From an uncultured Mycolicibacterium sp. (GTDB lineage: Bacteria > Actinomycetota > Actinomycetes > Mycobacteriales > Mycobacteriaceae), in contig NZ_CALDGS010000016.1 of assembly GCF_937941905.1 (NCBI RefSeq), positions 1 through 30,697 of the forward strand: a DNA stretch of 30,697 bases, read 5' to 3'. Shown here piece by piece: positions 21,940 to 29,517 of this stretch. A program made the translations under genes and the position numbers. Position 1 is the first letter of the stretch. Each line of letters opens with the position of its first letter. Below the pieces are notes generated by a model. It did no database searches. It had not been told where the DNA came from and worked only from the letters and a program-made list of their open reading frames with translations.

Positions 21940-23628
21940 GTGCCGAATCTGATGGACATCCCCGCGCAGGCCGTCGGCCGGATCCGGACGCTCGTCGGAG
22001 CGTACGGGTCGCGCGGCGCGGCGGAGCTGCACTACCTCCGCAAGATGATCGAGGCCGGTGTGCTGCGGCTGGATGCGCCCCATCATCTGGCCGGACTGCT
22101 GGCCGACATGCGGCGGTGGGGCGAGTTCGGTGCGCTCGCCTCGCTCAACGCCCGGCGCCACCCGGACCGGCTCGCCGTCATCGACGACGACGGCGAGATG
22201 ACCTTCCGCGAGTTCGACGCGGCCGCCCACGCGCTGGCCAACGCGCTGCTGGCCAAGGGGGTGCGGGGCGGCGACGGGGTGGCCGTGCTGGCCCGCAACC
22301 ACCGCTGGTTTCTGGTCGCGGTGTACGGCGCGGCCCGTATGGGCGCCCGGGTCATCCTGCTCAACACCGAGTTCTCCGGCCCGCAGATCCGCGACGTGTG
22401 CGCCCGGGAGGGCGCCAAACTGCTCATCTACGACGACGAGTACGCCGCGGCGGTGGCCGACCTGGAGCCCGAGCTGGGCAAGCTGCGCGCGCTCGGGCAC
22501 AACCCCGACGACCCGGATGCGCCGGGCGGGTCCGAGGAGACCCTCGCCGACCTGGTCGCCCGGCTGGGCCCGGCGCCCGCGCCGCGGGCCACCCGGCACG
22601 CGACGATCATCATCCTCACCAGCGGTACCACCGGTACCCCGAAGGGGGCGGTGCGCAGCGCCCCGCCGTCGCTGGCGCCGGTGGGCGGGATCCTCTCGCA
22701 CGTGCCGTTCAAGGCGGGGGAGCGGACCGCGCTGCCCGCGCCGATGTTCCACGCGCTGGGCTTTCTGCACTCGACCATCGCGATGATGCTCGGCAACACG
22801 CTCGTCCTGCGCCGCCGGTTCCGGTCGGCCACCCTGCTGGCCGACATCGAGCGGTACCGGCCCACCGCGGTGGTGCTGGTGCCGGTGATGCTGTCCCGGC
22901 TGCTCGACCAGTTCGAGCAGGCCGACCCGAAGCCCGATCTGTCGTCGCTGCGGATCGTGTTCGTCTCCGGCTCGCAGCTCGGGGCCGAGCTGGCCTCCCG
23001 GGCGCTCAAGGAGCTCGGCCCGGTCGTCTACAACCTGTACGGCTCCACCGAGGTGGCGTTCGCCGCCATCGCCCGCCCGCAGGACCTGTCGATCAACCCG
23101 GCCACGGTCGGCCCGGTGGTCAAGGGCATCACCGTCAAGATCCTCGACGACAACGGCAACGAGCTGCCGCCGGGGCAGGTGGGCCGGATCTTCGTGCGTA
23201 ACACTTTTCCGTTCCAGGGCTACACCGACGGCGGCAACAAGCAGATCATCGACGGGATGCTGTCCAGCGGCGACGTCGGCTATTTCGACGAGCACGGGCT
23301 GCTCTACGTGTCCGGCCGCGACGACGAGATGATCGTCTCCGGCGGGGAGAACGTGTTCCCGGCCGAGATCGAGGACCTGCTCAACGGCCACCCCGACATC
23401 GTCGAGGCCGGCGCGATCGGGGTGGAGGACAAGGAGTGGGGCCAGCGGCTGCGGGTGTTCGTGGTCAGGAAGCCCGGGTCGCAGCTCGACGAGACCGGGG
23501 TCAAGCAGTACGTGCGCGACCACCTGGCCCGCTACAAGGTGCCCCGCGACGTGGTGTTCCTCGACGCGCTGCCGCGCAACCCGACCGGCAAGGTGCTCAA
23601 GCGGCAACTCAAGGAGCTCGAGGTCTAG
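21940..23628 (+). CDS. fadD2: Fatty-acyl-CoA synthetase FadD2
   Basis: ANL-superfamily adenylating enzyme of 562 residues. P-loop-like motif LTSGTTGTPKG at about 226-236, YGSTE at 367-371, SGDVGYFDEHGLLYVSGRDD near 450, the hinge GRDDEMIVSGGENVFPAEIE, and the C-terminal catalytic Lys in NPTGKVLKR. It activates fatty acids with ATP to acyl-AMP and then acyl-CoA. The N-terminus (HYLRKMIEAGVL), the linker motif SGPQIRDV and the whole layout match M. tuberculosis FadD2 as remembered. The start is GTG at 21940. The intergenic space to the divergent polymerase gene is only 58 bases. Nothing in the sequence fixes the acyl-chain length preferred. Confidence 0.93.
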   Translation: MPNLMDIPAQAVGRIRTLVGAYGSRGAAELHYLRKMIEAGVLRLDAPHHLAGLLADMRRWGEFGALASLNARRHPDRLAVIDDDGEMTFREFDAAAHALANALLAKGVRGGDGVAVLARNHRWFLVAVYGAARMGARVILLNTEFSGPQIRDVCAREGAKLLIYDDEYAAAVADLEPELGKLRALGHNPDDPDAPGGSEETLADLVARLGPAPAPRATRHATIIILTSGTTGTPKGAVRSAPPSLAPVGGILSHVPFKAGERTALPAPMFHALGFLHSTIAMMLGNTLVLRRRFRSATLLADIERYRPTAVVLVPVMLSRLLDQFEQADPKPDLSSLRIVFVSGSQLGAELASRALKELGPVVYNLYGSTEVAFAAIARPQDLSINPATVGPVVKGITVKILDDNGNELPPGQVGRIFVRNTFPFQGYTDGGNKQIIDGMLSSGDVGYFDEHGLLYVSGRDDEMIVSGGENVFPAEIEDLLNGHPDIVEAGAIGVEDKEWGQRLRVFVVRKPGSQLDETGVKQYVRDHLARYKVPRDVVFLDALPRNPTGKVLKRQLKELEV

Positions 23629-23669
23629 GCCGGTTCCGGGCCGAGAAGCTCGCGGAGAGGACGGGGGTG

Positions 23670-23993
23670 CTAGGCGGCGGTGCCGGGGACGGCCAGGCAC
23701 ACCAGCGAGAACGCCAGCAGGAACCAGCCGGCACCCTGCCAGACCACCCAGGTGCCGCGCGCCTTCCACACCCGGTAGGTGCGCAGGAACGCGCCCAGCG
23801 CGCCGACCAGCGCGATGGTCGGGACCGTCGCGGCGGCCGGCAGCCAACGCTCGCCCACCCACGCGTACAGTGCCAGTGCCGCCAGCGCCAGCACCACCAC
23901 GGTCAGGGTGTACTTCACCGCCGCGCGGTAGGCCGGCGGGTCGTCCCAGTGCTTCTCGACATCGTTGGTGTCGGGGTCGTTGGTGTCGGGCAC
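23670..23993 (-). CDS. Small membrane protein with an acidic, repeated N-terminus
   Basis: About 107 residues. An acidic N-terminus (PDTNDPDTNDVEKHWDDP) is followed by about three hydrophobic segments: YTLTVVVLALAALALYAWVG, TVPTIALVGALGAFL and GAGWFLLAFSLVCLAV. I do not recognise a function; it could be a structural or accessory envelope protein. GTG at 23993 is preferred: GAGGA lies seven bases before it, while for the GTG at 23999 it is too close. The gene converges on fadD2 (41 bases between stops) and has a hairpin in front that likely ends the gene upstream. Confidence 0.72.
   Translation of the reverse strand: MPDTNDPDTNDVEKHWDDPPAYRAAVKYTLTVVVLALAALALYAWVGERWLPAAATVPTIALVGALGAFLRTYRVWKARGTWVVWQGAGWFLLAFSLVCLAVPGTAA
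23962..23990 (-). repeat. Tandem 15-base repeat coding for NDPDT-type units
   Basis: Two nearly complete copies of TCGTTGGTGTCGGGG (plus strand) at 23962-23976 and 23977-23990. They encode the repeated D-T-N-D-P pentads in the acidic N-terminus of the small membrane protein. The length is a multiple of three, so copy-number changes would keep the frame. Confidence 0.8.
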
Positions 23994-24017
23994 GTTCACG
24001 TCCTCGGGGTTCCCCGC

Positions 24018-24044
24018 CCCGGCGGTGCGAAACGGACCGCCGGG
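24018..24044 (-). terminator. Perfect 9-bp hairpin downstream of the secreted-protein gene
   Basis: CCCGGCGGT at 24018-24026 pairs with ACCGCCGGG at 24036-24044 around a 9-base loop. It lies 17 bases after the secreted protein's stop and before the small membrane protein's start. Without a T-tract it is only a likely terminator. Confidence 0.5.
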
Positions 24045-24061
24045 CTGCTGCGGCAGGGGTT

Positions 24062-24355
24062 TTACGGTAGGGGGTTGAAGTACCCCGGGCCGCCGTTGAC
24101 GTACCAGGACAGGCAGCCTGGCCAGTTGCGGCAGGCGATGATCGCGTTGGCGTCCGGCGCGGATCCGCGGATCCGGTTCTGCGGGCCCGGGATGGTGCAG
24201 TTCCGCACGTACGGGTTGCCCGGGATCACCCCGCTGTAGCAGGGCTGCGCCACCGCGTCCGGGGCCGCGACGAACGCCGGGACCACCGCCGGCGCGGCGA
24301 GCACTCCGAGGGCCGCCGCGCCCGTCACGGTCGCCAAAAGGAAACGCCGGCGCAT
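24062..24355 (-). CDS. Small secreted four-cysteine protein
   Basis: Protein of 97 residues. It has a typical signal peptide: MRRRF, a hydrophobic core (LLATVTGAAALGVLAAPAVV) and a likely AVA cleavage site after residue 36. The mature part has about 60 residues with Cys39, Cys53, Cys75 and Cys81, suggesting two disulfides, and is rich in Gly, Pro and Asn (IPGNPY, NGGPGYFNP). It resembles conserved exported mycobacterial proteins of unknown role; I do not know a name. ATG at 24355 is preferred over GTG at 24364 because TACCGT lies seven bases before it. The 5' end is 63 bases from the fadE6 stop on the same strand. Confidence 0.78.
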   Translation of the reverse strand: MRRRFLLATVTGAAALGVLAAPAVVPAFVAAPDAVAQPCYSGVIPGNPYVRNCTIPGPQNRIRGSAPDANAIIACRNWPGCLSWYVNGGPGYFNPLP

Positions 24356-24362
24356 ACCGTCC

Positions 24363-24368
24363 ACGGTA
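24363..24368 (-). promoter_or_regulatory. Putative leaderless -10 element of the secreted-protein gene
   Basis: TACCGT fits TANNNT, seven bases before the ATG at 24355. Confidence 0.42.
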
Positions 24369-24400
24369 CTCCCGGGCGGATGCGCCGGCGCAATCCTTTT

Positions 24401-24417
24401 CCGCCGGCCCTCGGCGG
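24401..24417 (-). terminator. Hairpin directly after the fadE6 stop codon
   Basis: CCGCCG at 24401-24406 and CGGCGG at 24412-24417 pair around GCCCT, one base after the fadE6 stop codon. A 10-base palindrome GCGCCGGCGC follows at 24382-24391. No T-tract in this direction. Confidence 0.4.
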
Positions 24418-24418
24418 T

Positions 24419-26623
24419 CTACGGGTCGCGCGGCAGGCCCAGCAGCCGCTCGGCGATGATGTTCAGCTGCACCTCGGAGGTGCCGCCGTAGATGGTGGTG
24501 GCCCGGCTGCCCAGCAGGTAGCCGCTCCAGGTGCCCGGCAGCGAGCCCGGCTCGGCGATCGCCGCGTCGGTACCGAAGGTGTGCACCGCGAACTCGGCGT
24601 AGCCCTGCCCGGTCCGCATCGACAGCAGCTTGGAGATGGCCGCGGCGGGCATCGGGTCACCGCCGGCCAGGGTGAGCAGCGTCGAACGCATGTTGAGCAC
24701 CTTGGCGGCGTAGCCCTCGGCGATGAGCCGGCCGGCGCGGTTCTGGTCGGTCTGGTCGAAGTGCCCGTCGCGCAGGAACTGCACGAAGCCGTCCAGGTTG
24801 GCCAGGAACGGCGGCTCGCTGGATCCGATGGACACCCGCTCGTTGGTCAGCGTGTTGCGGCTGACCTCCCAGCCCCGGTTCACCTCGCCGAGCACCATGT
24901 CGTCGGGAACGAACACGTCGTCGAGGAACACCGTGTTGAACATGGCGTTGCCGGTCAGCTCGCGCAGCGGCTTGACCTCCACCCCCGGGCTGGACATGTC
25001 CAGCAGGAAGTAGGTGATGCCGTTGTGCTTCGGGGCGTCCGGATCGGTCCGGGCCAACAGCGCCCCCCACTGCGAGTATTGGGCGCCGGTGGTCCAGATC
25101 TTCTGCCCGGTGATGCGCCAGCCGCCGTCGACCTTGACCGCCTTGGTCGACAGACCGGCCAGGTCCGAGCCCGCACCCGGCTCGGAGAACAGCTGGCACC
25201 AGATCATCTCGCCGCGGAAGGTGGGCGGCAGGAAGCGCTGCTTCTGCTCCTCGGTGCCGAACGCCACGATCGACGGGATGATCCAGGCGGCGATGCCGAC
25301 CTCCGGCCGCTTGACCCGGGCCGCCTGGAACTCCTGGGCGATGATGATCTGCTCCACCGGGGTGGCCGAGCGGCCCCACGGCCGGGGCAGGTGCGGCTGC
25401 ACCCAGCCGCCCTCGGCGATCGCGGTCACCCGCTGCTCCTTGGGCAGCGCCTTGAGGCCCTCGATCTCGGCGCGGATCTGCTCGCGCAGCTTCTCGGTGT
25501 CCGGGTCGAGATCGATGGTCAGCGTGCGCATCCCGGACGCGGTGGCGGTGTCGACCACCTGCTGCGGGTAGTCGGCGAGCCGGCCGAACGAGGCGATGAT
25601 CACCAGCGCGCGCCGGTAGTAGACGTTGGTGAGGTGCTCCCAGGTGAAGCCGATGCCGCCGTGCACCTGGATGCAGTCCTGGGTGCAGTGCTGGGCGGCG
25701 GCCGGGGCCAGGGTGGCCGCCACCGCGGCGGCGAACTCGTAGGACGAGTCCGCCGAGCGGTCGGCCAGCGTCTCGTCGATGGCGCGGGCGGCGTCCCACA
25801 CCGCGGCGGTGGCCCGCTCGGTGTCGGCGATCATCTCCGCGCACTTGTGCTTGACGGCCTGGAACTGCCCGATCGGGCGGCCGAACTGCTCGCGGATCTT
25901 GGCGTACTCCGAAGCGGTGTCGGTGGCCCACCGCGCCACGCCGATCGACTCCGCCGACAGCAGCGTGGTGATGATGGCCCGGGCCAGCGGCCGCGGCAGG
26001 TTCGACAGCACCCGGTCCCCGCCGATCTCGACGGCGTTGGCCCGCACGTGCGCGATCGGGCGGGCCGGGTCCAGGCAGGCGACCGGCTCGATCTCGAGCT
26101 GGTCGGCGTCGAACACCACCCACTGCTCACCGGAGGTCTCGCTCTCCAGCCCGGCGACCGGCAGCACCAGCACCGAGGCCTGCGCCGCACCGGGCACCGC
26201 GCGCACCTCGCCGCGCACCACCAGCGTGTCGCCCTGCCGGGTGGCGGTCAGCCCGGAGTCGATGGCGTAGGCGGCGATCGCCTCGCCGGAGGCCAGCGCG
26301 CCCAGCACCTCGGCGTGCGGATCGTGCGCGGCGATGAGCGCGCTGGCGATGACCGACGGCACGAACGGCCCCGGCACCGCGCCGTAGCCGAACTCGGCGA
26401 CCACGATGGCCAGCTCGAGGATGCCGAAGCCCTGGCCGCCGACCTCCTCGGCCAGGTGCACCCCCTGCAACCCCTGCTCGGCGGCGGCCCTCCAGTACGG
26501 CGGCGGATTCGGGATCGGGTTCTCGAGCGCGTCGTGGAGCACCTCCGCCGGCGCCACCCGCGCCACCAGGGACCGCACCGAGTCGGCGAGGTCGTTGTGC
26601 TCAGGTGTGATCGCGATGGGCAT
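24419..26623 (-). CDS. fadE6: Fused double acyl-CoA dehydrogenase FadE6
   Basis: Protein of 734 residues, about twice the usual length: two acyl-CoA dehydrogenase modules in tandem. The first ends near residue 350 with CIQVHGGIGFTWEHLTNVYY. The second starts near 370 and has WCQLFSEPGAGSDLAGLSTKA (FAD/substrate loop), GQKIWTTGAQYSQWG, and at the end IYGGTSEVQLNIIAERLLGLP. It should oxidise the alpha-beta bond of an acyl-CoA and pass electrons to ETF. Which module is catalytic is not certain; the second retains the more complete motif set. ATG at 26623 has GAGGAAGG five bases upstream. Position and size match Rv0271c. Confidence 0.93.
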   Translation of the reverse strand: MPIAITPEHNDLADSVRSLVARVAPAEVLHDALENPIPNPPPYWRAAAEQGLQGVHLAEEVGGQGFGILELAIVVAEFGYGAVPGPFVPSVIASALIAAHDPHAEVLGALASGEAIAAYAIDSGLTATRQGDTLVVRGEVRAVPGAAQASVLVLPVAGLESETSGEQWVVFDADQLEIEPVACLDPARPIAHVRANAVEIGGDRVLSNLPRPLARAIITTLLSAESIGVARWATDTASEYAKIREQFGRPIGQFQAVKHKCAEMIADTERATAAVWDAARAIDETLADRSADSSYEFAAAVAATLAPAAAQHCTQDCIQVHGGIGFTWEHLTNVYYRRALVIIASFGRLADYPQQVVDTATASGMRTLTIDLDPDTEKLREQIRAEIEGLKALPKEQRVTAIAEGGWVQPHLPRPWGRSATPVEQIIIAQEFQAARVKRPEVGIAAWIIPSIVAFGTEEQKQRFLPPTFRGEMIWCQLFSEPGAGSDLAGLSTKAVKVDGGWRITGQKIWTTGAQYSQWGALLARTDPDAPKHNGITYFLLDMSSPGVEVKPLRELTGNAMFNTVFLDDVFVPDDMVLGEVNRGWEVSRNTLTNERVSIGSSEPPFLANLDGFVQFLRDGHFDQTDQNRAGRLIAEGYAAKVLNMRSTLLTLAGGDPMPAAAISKLLSMRTGQGYAEFAVHTFGTDAAIAEPGSLPGTWSGYLLGSRATTIYGGTSEVQLNIIAERLLGLPRDP

Positions 26624-26686
26624 GGTCGCCTTCCTCGTGTCGTCAGACCCAAACTAACCGGTGGGTTGGGAATGAGGTTACCGTGA

Positions 26687-27700
26687 TCACATCCGGCCCT
26701 CCGATGGGTCCCGGGACACGTCGACGGGGTTGCCGGGGGCGACGGGGTTCACCACGTCGGCCAGGGGCCGGCCCTCGGCCAGCCGCCGGCAGTTGTCGAT
26801 CGCCCGCGCCAGATAGCGGCGCATGGTGTCGACCGTGTACCAGGTGACGTGCGGGGAGACCACCACGTTGTCCAGCGTCAGCAGCGGGTTGTCGGCCGGC
26901 ACCGGTTCGACGGCGAACACGTCCAGCCCGGCCGCGGCCAGCCGCCCGTCGCGCAGGGCGTCGACCAGCGCGGCCTCGTCGACGATCGCGCCGCGCGCGG
27001 TGTTCACCAGCACCGCACCGGGTTTCATCCGGGCCAGGGCGGCGGCGTCGATGAGCCGGTGGGTCCGCTCGGTCAGCGGCAGGTGCAGCGAGACGACGTC
27101 GCTCTCGGCCAGCAGGTCGGGCAGCGGCCGCCAGTCCGGATGCCCGTCGTCGTGGGTGCGGGTGTGCAGCACCCGGGCGCCCATCGCCGCGACGATGGTC
27201 TCCACCCGCCGGGCGATGTTGCCGTAGCCGACCAGCCCGACGGTGCAGCTGCCCAGGTCGCGCACGGTGTCGCCGAGGGCGGGGTCGGACGGCCAGCCCG
27301 CCCCGGCCCGGGTGGCCCGGTCCAGCCGTGGCAGCCGGCGCAGCGCGGCGAGCATGAGCAGCACCGCGCCCTCGGCCACCGAGGCGGCGTTGGCGCCGGG
27401 CATGTTGGCCACCGCGATGCCGAGTTCGGTGGCGGTGGCCACGTCGATGGTGTTCACCCCGGCGCCGAGCTTGTGCACCAGCCGGCAGCGTCGCGCCCGA
27501 CGCAGGTCGTCGCCCGAAAGCGGCCGCAGCACATGCCAGATCACGTCGGCGTGCGGCAGTTCGGCGTGGAACGTCGCGTCGTCGTCCTCGGCGCAGTACC
27601 GGATGTCGAGCCAGTCGCGCTCCGGGTCGCAGCAGTCCCGGGCGGTGCGGCCCGGGGCGAAGTGGGCGAGCACCCGCAGTGCCCCCGTTCGGCGGTCCAC
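26687..27700 (-). CDS. D-2-hydroxyacid dehydrogenase, NAD-binding
   Basis: Protein of 337 residues from GTG 27700. Rossmann motif GLVGYGNIARRVE near 155-167, with the catalytic set Arg236 (NTARGAIVDE), Glu265 (LDVFAVEP) and His284 (VVSPHVTWYT). This is the formate/glycerate dehydrogenase family, reducing 2-keto acids to D-2-hydroxy acids with NADH or the reverse. The upstream part of a much longer frame is a shadow. AAGGA in the 3' end of the TetR gene serves as ribosome-binding site, nine bases before the GTG. It starts five bases after that gene's stop, so the two are co-transcribed. The substrate cannot be read from the sequence. Confidence 0.88.
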   Translation of the reverse strand: MDRRTGALRVLAHFAPGRTARDCCDPERDWLDIRYCAEDDDATFHAELPHADVIWHVLRPLSGDDLRRARRCRLVHKLGAGVNTIDVATATELGIAVANMPGANAASVAEGAVLLMLAALRRLPRLDRATRAGAGWPSDPALGDTVRDLGSCTVGLVGYGNIARRVETIVAAMGARVLHTRTHDDGHPDWRPLPDLLAESDVVSLHLPLTERTHRLIDAAALARMKPGAVLVNTARGAIVDEAALVDALRDGRLAAAGLDVFAVEPVPADNPLLTLDNVVVSPHVTWYTVDTMRRYLARAIDNCRRLAEGRPLADVVNPVAPGNPVDVSRDPSEGRM

Positions 27701-27705
27701 CGGGC

Positions 27706-28341
27706 TCAGTCCTTGTACAGGTCCGCCACGGCCAGCACGTCGAGGATGGCGGCGAGCTGGTCGACGAGCCGGTCCGGTTCCAGCCGCACCTCGCCGGCCA
27801 GCCAGGCGCTCAGCGTCTGGCCGACCCCGCCCACCACGAAATGCGAGACGGCCTTGATGCGTTCGTTCTCCGGCAGCTGCAGGGTGGCCTCCACGTGCCG
27901 GCCGGACAGCATCGCGAACAGCGCGTGCGACTCCTCCCGCTTGCGCACCACCACCGCGTTGGACAGCTGCCGGCTGAACAGCAGCCGGCCCATCCGGGGG
28001 TCCTCGGAGATGGCGCGCACGATGTTGGCCATGCCGGCCCGGGTCTGCTCCCGGCGCGGCGCGGCGGCCACCGCCGCCTGGGTGGTGGCCGCGATCTCGT
28101 TGACCACCCGGTCGAACACGGCCGAGACGAACGCGTCCTTGTCGGTGAAGCTCTCGTAGAAGTAGCGCATGGTCAGCCCGGCCTGGCGGCAGATCGCCCG
28201 CACGGTCAGCTCGGCCGGATCCCGCTGCTGGCCGCCGAGCAGCTCGAGTCCGGCCTCGAGCAGCCGGTCCCGGCGCTGCGCGACGCGCTCGGCGGGGTCG
28301 ACGCCCCGGTACGGCCGGACCTGCCGGTTCGTGCTGGCCAT
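27706..28341 (-). CDS. TetR-family regulator (Rv0275c homologue)
   Basis: Protein of 211 residues. HTH: RRDRLLEAGLELLGGQQ, then LTVRAICRQAGLTMRYFYES (45-64), with the YFYESF turn into the linker. The C-terminal domain includes RMGRLLFSRQLSNAVVVRKR and VVGGVGQTLSAWLAGEV. ATG at 28341 is used, with ATG 28350 also possible in frame. It is divergent from the DUF2236 gene, the arrangement of Rv0275c/Rv0276, and the 88-base intergenic region holds a perfect dyad, GGAAAC-AGGC-GTTTCC. It probably represses itself and the DUF2236 gene. The dehydrogenase gene downstream would be co-regulated. Confidence 0.9.
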   Translation of the reverse strand: MASTNRQVRPYRGVDPAERVAQRRDRLLEAGLELLGGQQRDPAELTVRAICRQAGLTMRYFYESFTDKDAFVSAVFDRVVNEIAATTQAAVAAAPRREQTRAGMANIVRAISEDPRMGRLLFSRQLSNAVVVRKREESHALFAMLSGRHVEATLQLPENERIKAVSHFVVGGVGQTLSAWLAGEVRLEPDRLVDQLAAILDVLAVADLYKD

Positions 28342-28358
28342 GGGCACCATCTTGGCAC

Positions 28359-28388
28359 TTGACACGGCCCGAAACGCAGCGGCAGGAT
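28359..28388 (+). promoter_or_regulatory. Putative SigA-type promoter of the DUF2236 gene
   Basis: TTGACA at 28359-28364 and CAGGAT at 28383-28388 are separated by 18 bases. TTGACA is a perfect -35; CAGGAT is an imperfect -10. Transcription would start about 35 bases before the ATG at 28430, within the operator-like dyad. Confidence 0.42.
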
Positions 28389-28391
28389 TCG

Positions 28392-28407
28392 GGAAACAGG
28401 CGTTTCC
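28392..28407. promoter_or_regulatory. Perfect dyad between tetR and DUF2236 genes, candidate TetR operator
   Basis: GGAAAC-AGGC-GTTTCC, a 6+4+6 dyad just downstream of the candidate promoter and before the DUF2236 start. Same geometry as the dyad at 13750-13765 but different half-sites, as expected for a different TetR protein. Confidence 0.5.
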
Positions 28408-28429
28408 ACATTTCCGTCGAGGAGGGGCG

Positions 28430-29347
28430 ATGACGCTGGCCGAACCGATTCCCCATGTCGAGCGCGGCGTCAGCGATCCCCCGCGGCCCCGGAACCACCC
28501 GCCCCGGCGGCCCACCCTGTTCGGGCGCCGGGCGAGCTTCGACGACGGCCTGATGGGGGTGGCGCTGCTGGCCGGCCCGGCCAACGTCGTGATGCAGCTG
28601 GCCAACCCGGGCGTGGGCTACGGGGTGGTGGAGAGCCGGGTGCACAGCGGCCGCACCGACCTGCACCCGATCAAGCGGGCCCGCACCACGTTCACCTACC
28701 TGGCGGTGGCCACCCGCGGCAGCGACGCGCAGAAGGCCGCCTACCGCCGCGCGGTCAACAAGCAGCACGCCCAGGTGTTCTCCACCGAGGACAGTCCGGT
28801 GCAGTACCACGCCTTCGACAAGGAACTGCAGCTGTGGGTGGCGGCCTGCCTGTACAAGGGCGGCGTCGACGTGTTCCGGATGTTCGTCGGTGAGATGGAC
28901 GACGAGACCGCCGACCGGCACTACCGGGAGAGCGTCACCATGGGCAGCACCCTGCAGGTGCCGCCGGAGATGTGGCCGCCGGACCGCAAGGCGTTCGACG
29001 AGTACTGGCGGGAGCAGCTCGAGACCCGGATCCACATCGACGACCGGGTCCGCGACTACCTGTATCCGATCGCCGCCGGGCGGCCGAAGAACTCGCCGCT
29101 GCCGCCGGGACTGCAGCGCCGGATGGACGACCTGGGGCTGCTCATCACCACCGGCTTCCTGCCGCAGCGGTTCCGCGACGAGATGCGGCTGCCGTGGGAC
29201 GCCGACCGGCAGCGCCGGTTCGACCGGATCATCACCGGCATCCGCGCCCTCAACGACCTGGCGCCGCGGGTGGTCCGGCAGTTCCCGTTCAACGCGCTGC
29301 TGCACGACCTGGACTGGCGGATCCGCACCGGCCGTCCCCTGGTGTAA
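28430..29347 (+). CDS. DUF2236 (MpaB/latex-clearing-protein-like) putative oxygenase, Rv0276 homologue
   Basis: Protein of 305 residues. DUF2236 pattern: helix around LMGVALLAGPANVVMQLANP near 46-65, then GVVESRVHSGRTDLHPIKRA, RTTFTYLAVATRG, the conserved KQHAQVFS near 110-117, and YHAFDKELQLWVAACLYKG. Its relatives include the haem oxygenase Lcp and the ER-bound MpaB. Histidines in the conserved blocks could bind haem, but the cofactor and substrate are not known here. No signal peptide; N-terminus Pro/Arg-rich. ATG at 28430 has GGAGGGG five bases upstream. Divergent from the TetR gene that probably controls it, and 170 bases upstream of eccA3 on the same strand. Confidence 0.87.
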   Translation: MTLAEPIPHVERGVSDPPRPRNHPPRRPTLFGRRASFDDGLMGVALLAGPANVVMQLANPGVGYGVVESRVHSGRTDLHPIKRARTTFTYLAVATRGSDAQKAAYRRAVNKQHAQVFSTEDSPVQYHAFDKELQLWVAACLYKGGVDVFRMFVGEMDDETADRHYRESVTMGSTLQVPPEMWPPDRKAFDEYWREQLETRIHIDDRVRDYLYPIAAGRPKNSPLPPGLQRRMDDLGLLITTGFLPQRFRDEMRLPWDADRQRRFDRIITGIRALNDLAPRVVRQFPFNALLHDLDWRIRTGRPLV

Positions 29348-29420
29348 GCCCGGCCGGTCACCCGGACCCCGCCGGGCGCGCTGCGACCTCCCTCACCGAG
29401 GCCCCCGTGCACCTCGACAG

Positions 29421-29439
29421 TTAGCTTTGGCAATGCTAA
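29421..29439 (+). promoter_or_regulatory. IdeR-box-like dyad upstream of eccA3
   Basis: TTAGCTTTGGCAATGCTAA is 19 bases, symmetric at its ends (AGTTAGC at 29419-29425 against GCTAACT at 29435-29441), and agrees with the IdeR consensus TTAGGTTAGGCTAACCTAA at 14 of 19 positions. TAACTT at 29437-29442 may be a -10 element overlapping it. Iron-bound IdeR would repress ESX-3, in line with known iron control of this locus. Confidence 0.62.
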
Positions 29440-29452
29440 CTTTCTCGGCACG

Positions 29453-29471
29453 TTAGGTAAGGCTAAGGAGA
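29453..29471 (+). promoter_or_regulatory. Second IdeR-box-like sequence upstream of eccA3
   Basis: TTAGGTAAGGCTAAGGAGA agrees with the IdeR consensus at 14 of 19 positions, with a near-perfect left half and a poor right half. It is 13 bases after the first box. Such paired boxes are known at IdeR targets; the call is less certain than for the first. Confidence 0.45.
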
Positions 29472-29517
29472 GTAGCGGGGTGGTCCGTCCGGACCTGGAC
29501 CACGCCGGGGAAACCAG

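Noticed and set aside
21886..23862. A 658-codon minus-strand frame over fadD2
   Set aside because: It is low-complexity (Arg/Gly/His/Val-rich) with no domain pattern; fadD2 on the other strand has clear ANL motifs.
23962..23990. Possible start of a CRISPR-like array
   Set aside because: Only two adjacent copies of a 15-base unit, in frame within a gene, with no spacers.
24382..24391. GCGCCGGCGC palindrome between fadE6 and the secreted-protein gene
   Set aside because: Ten-base GC-only palindromes are frequent in such DNA; no partner site or spacing supports a regulatory role.
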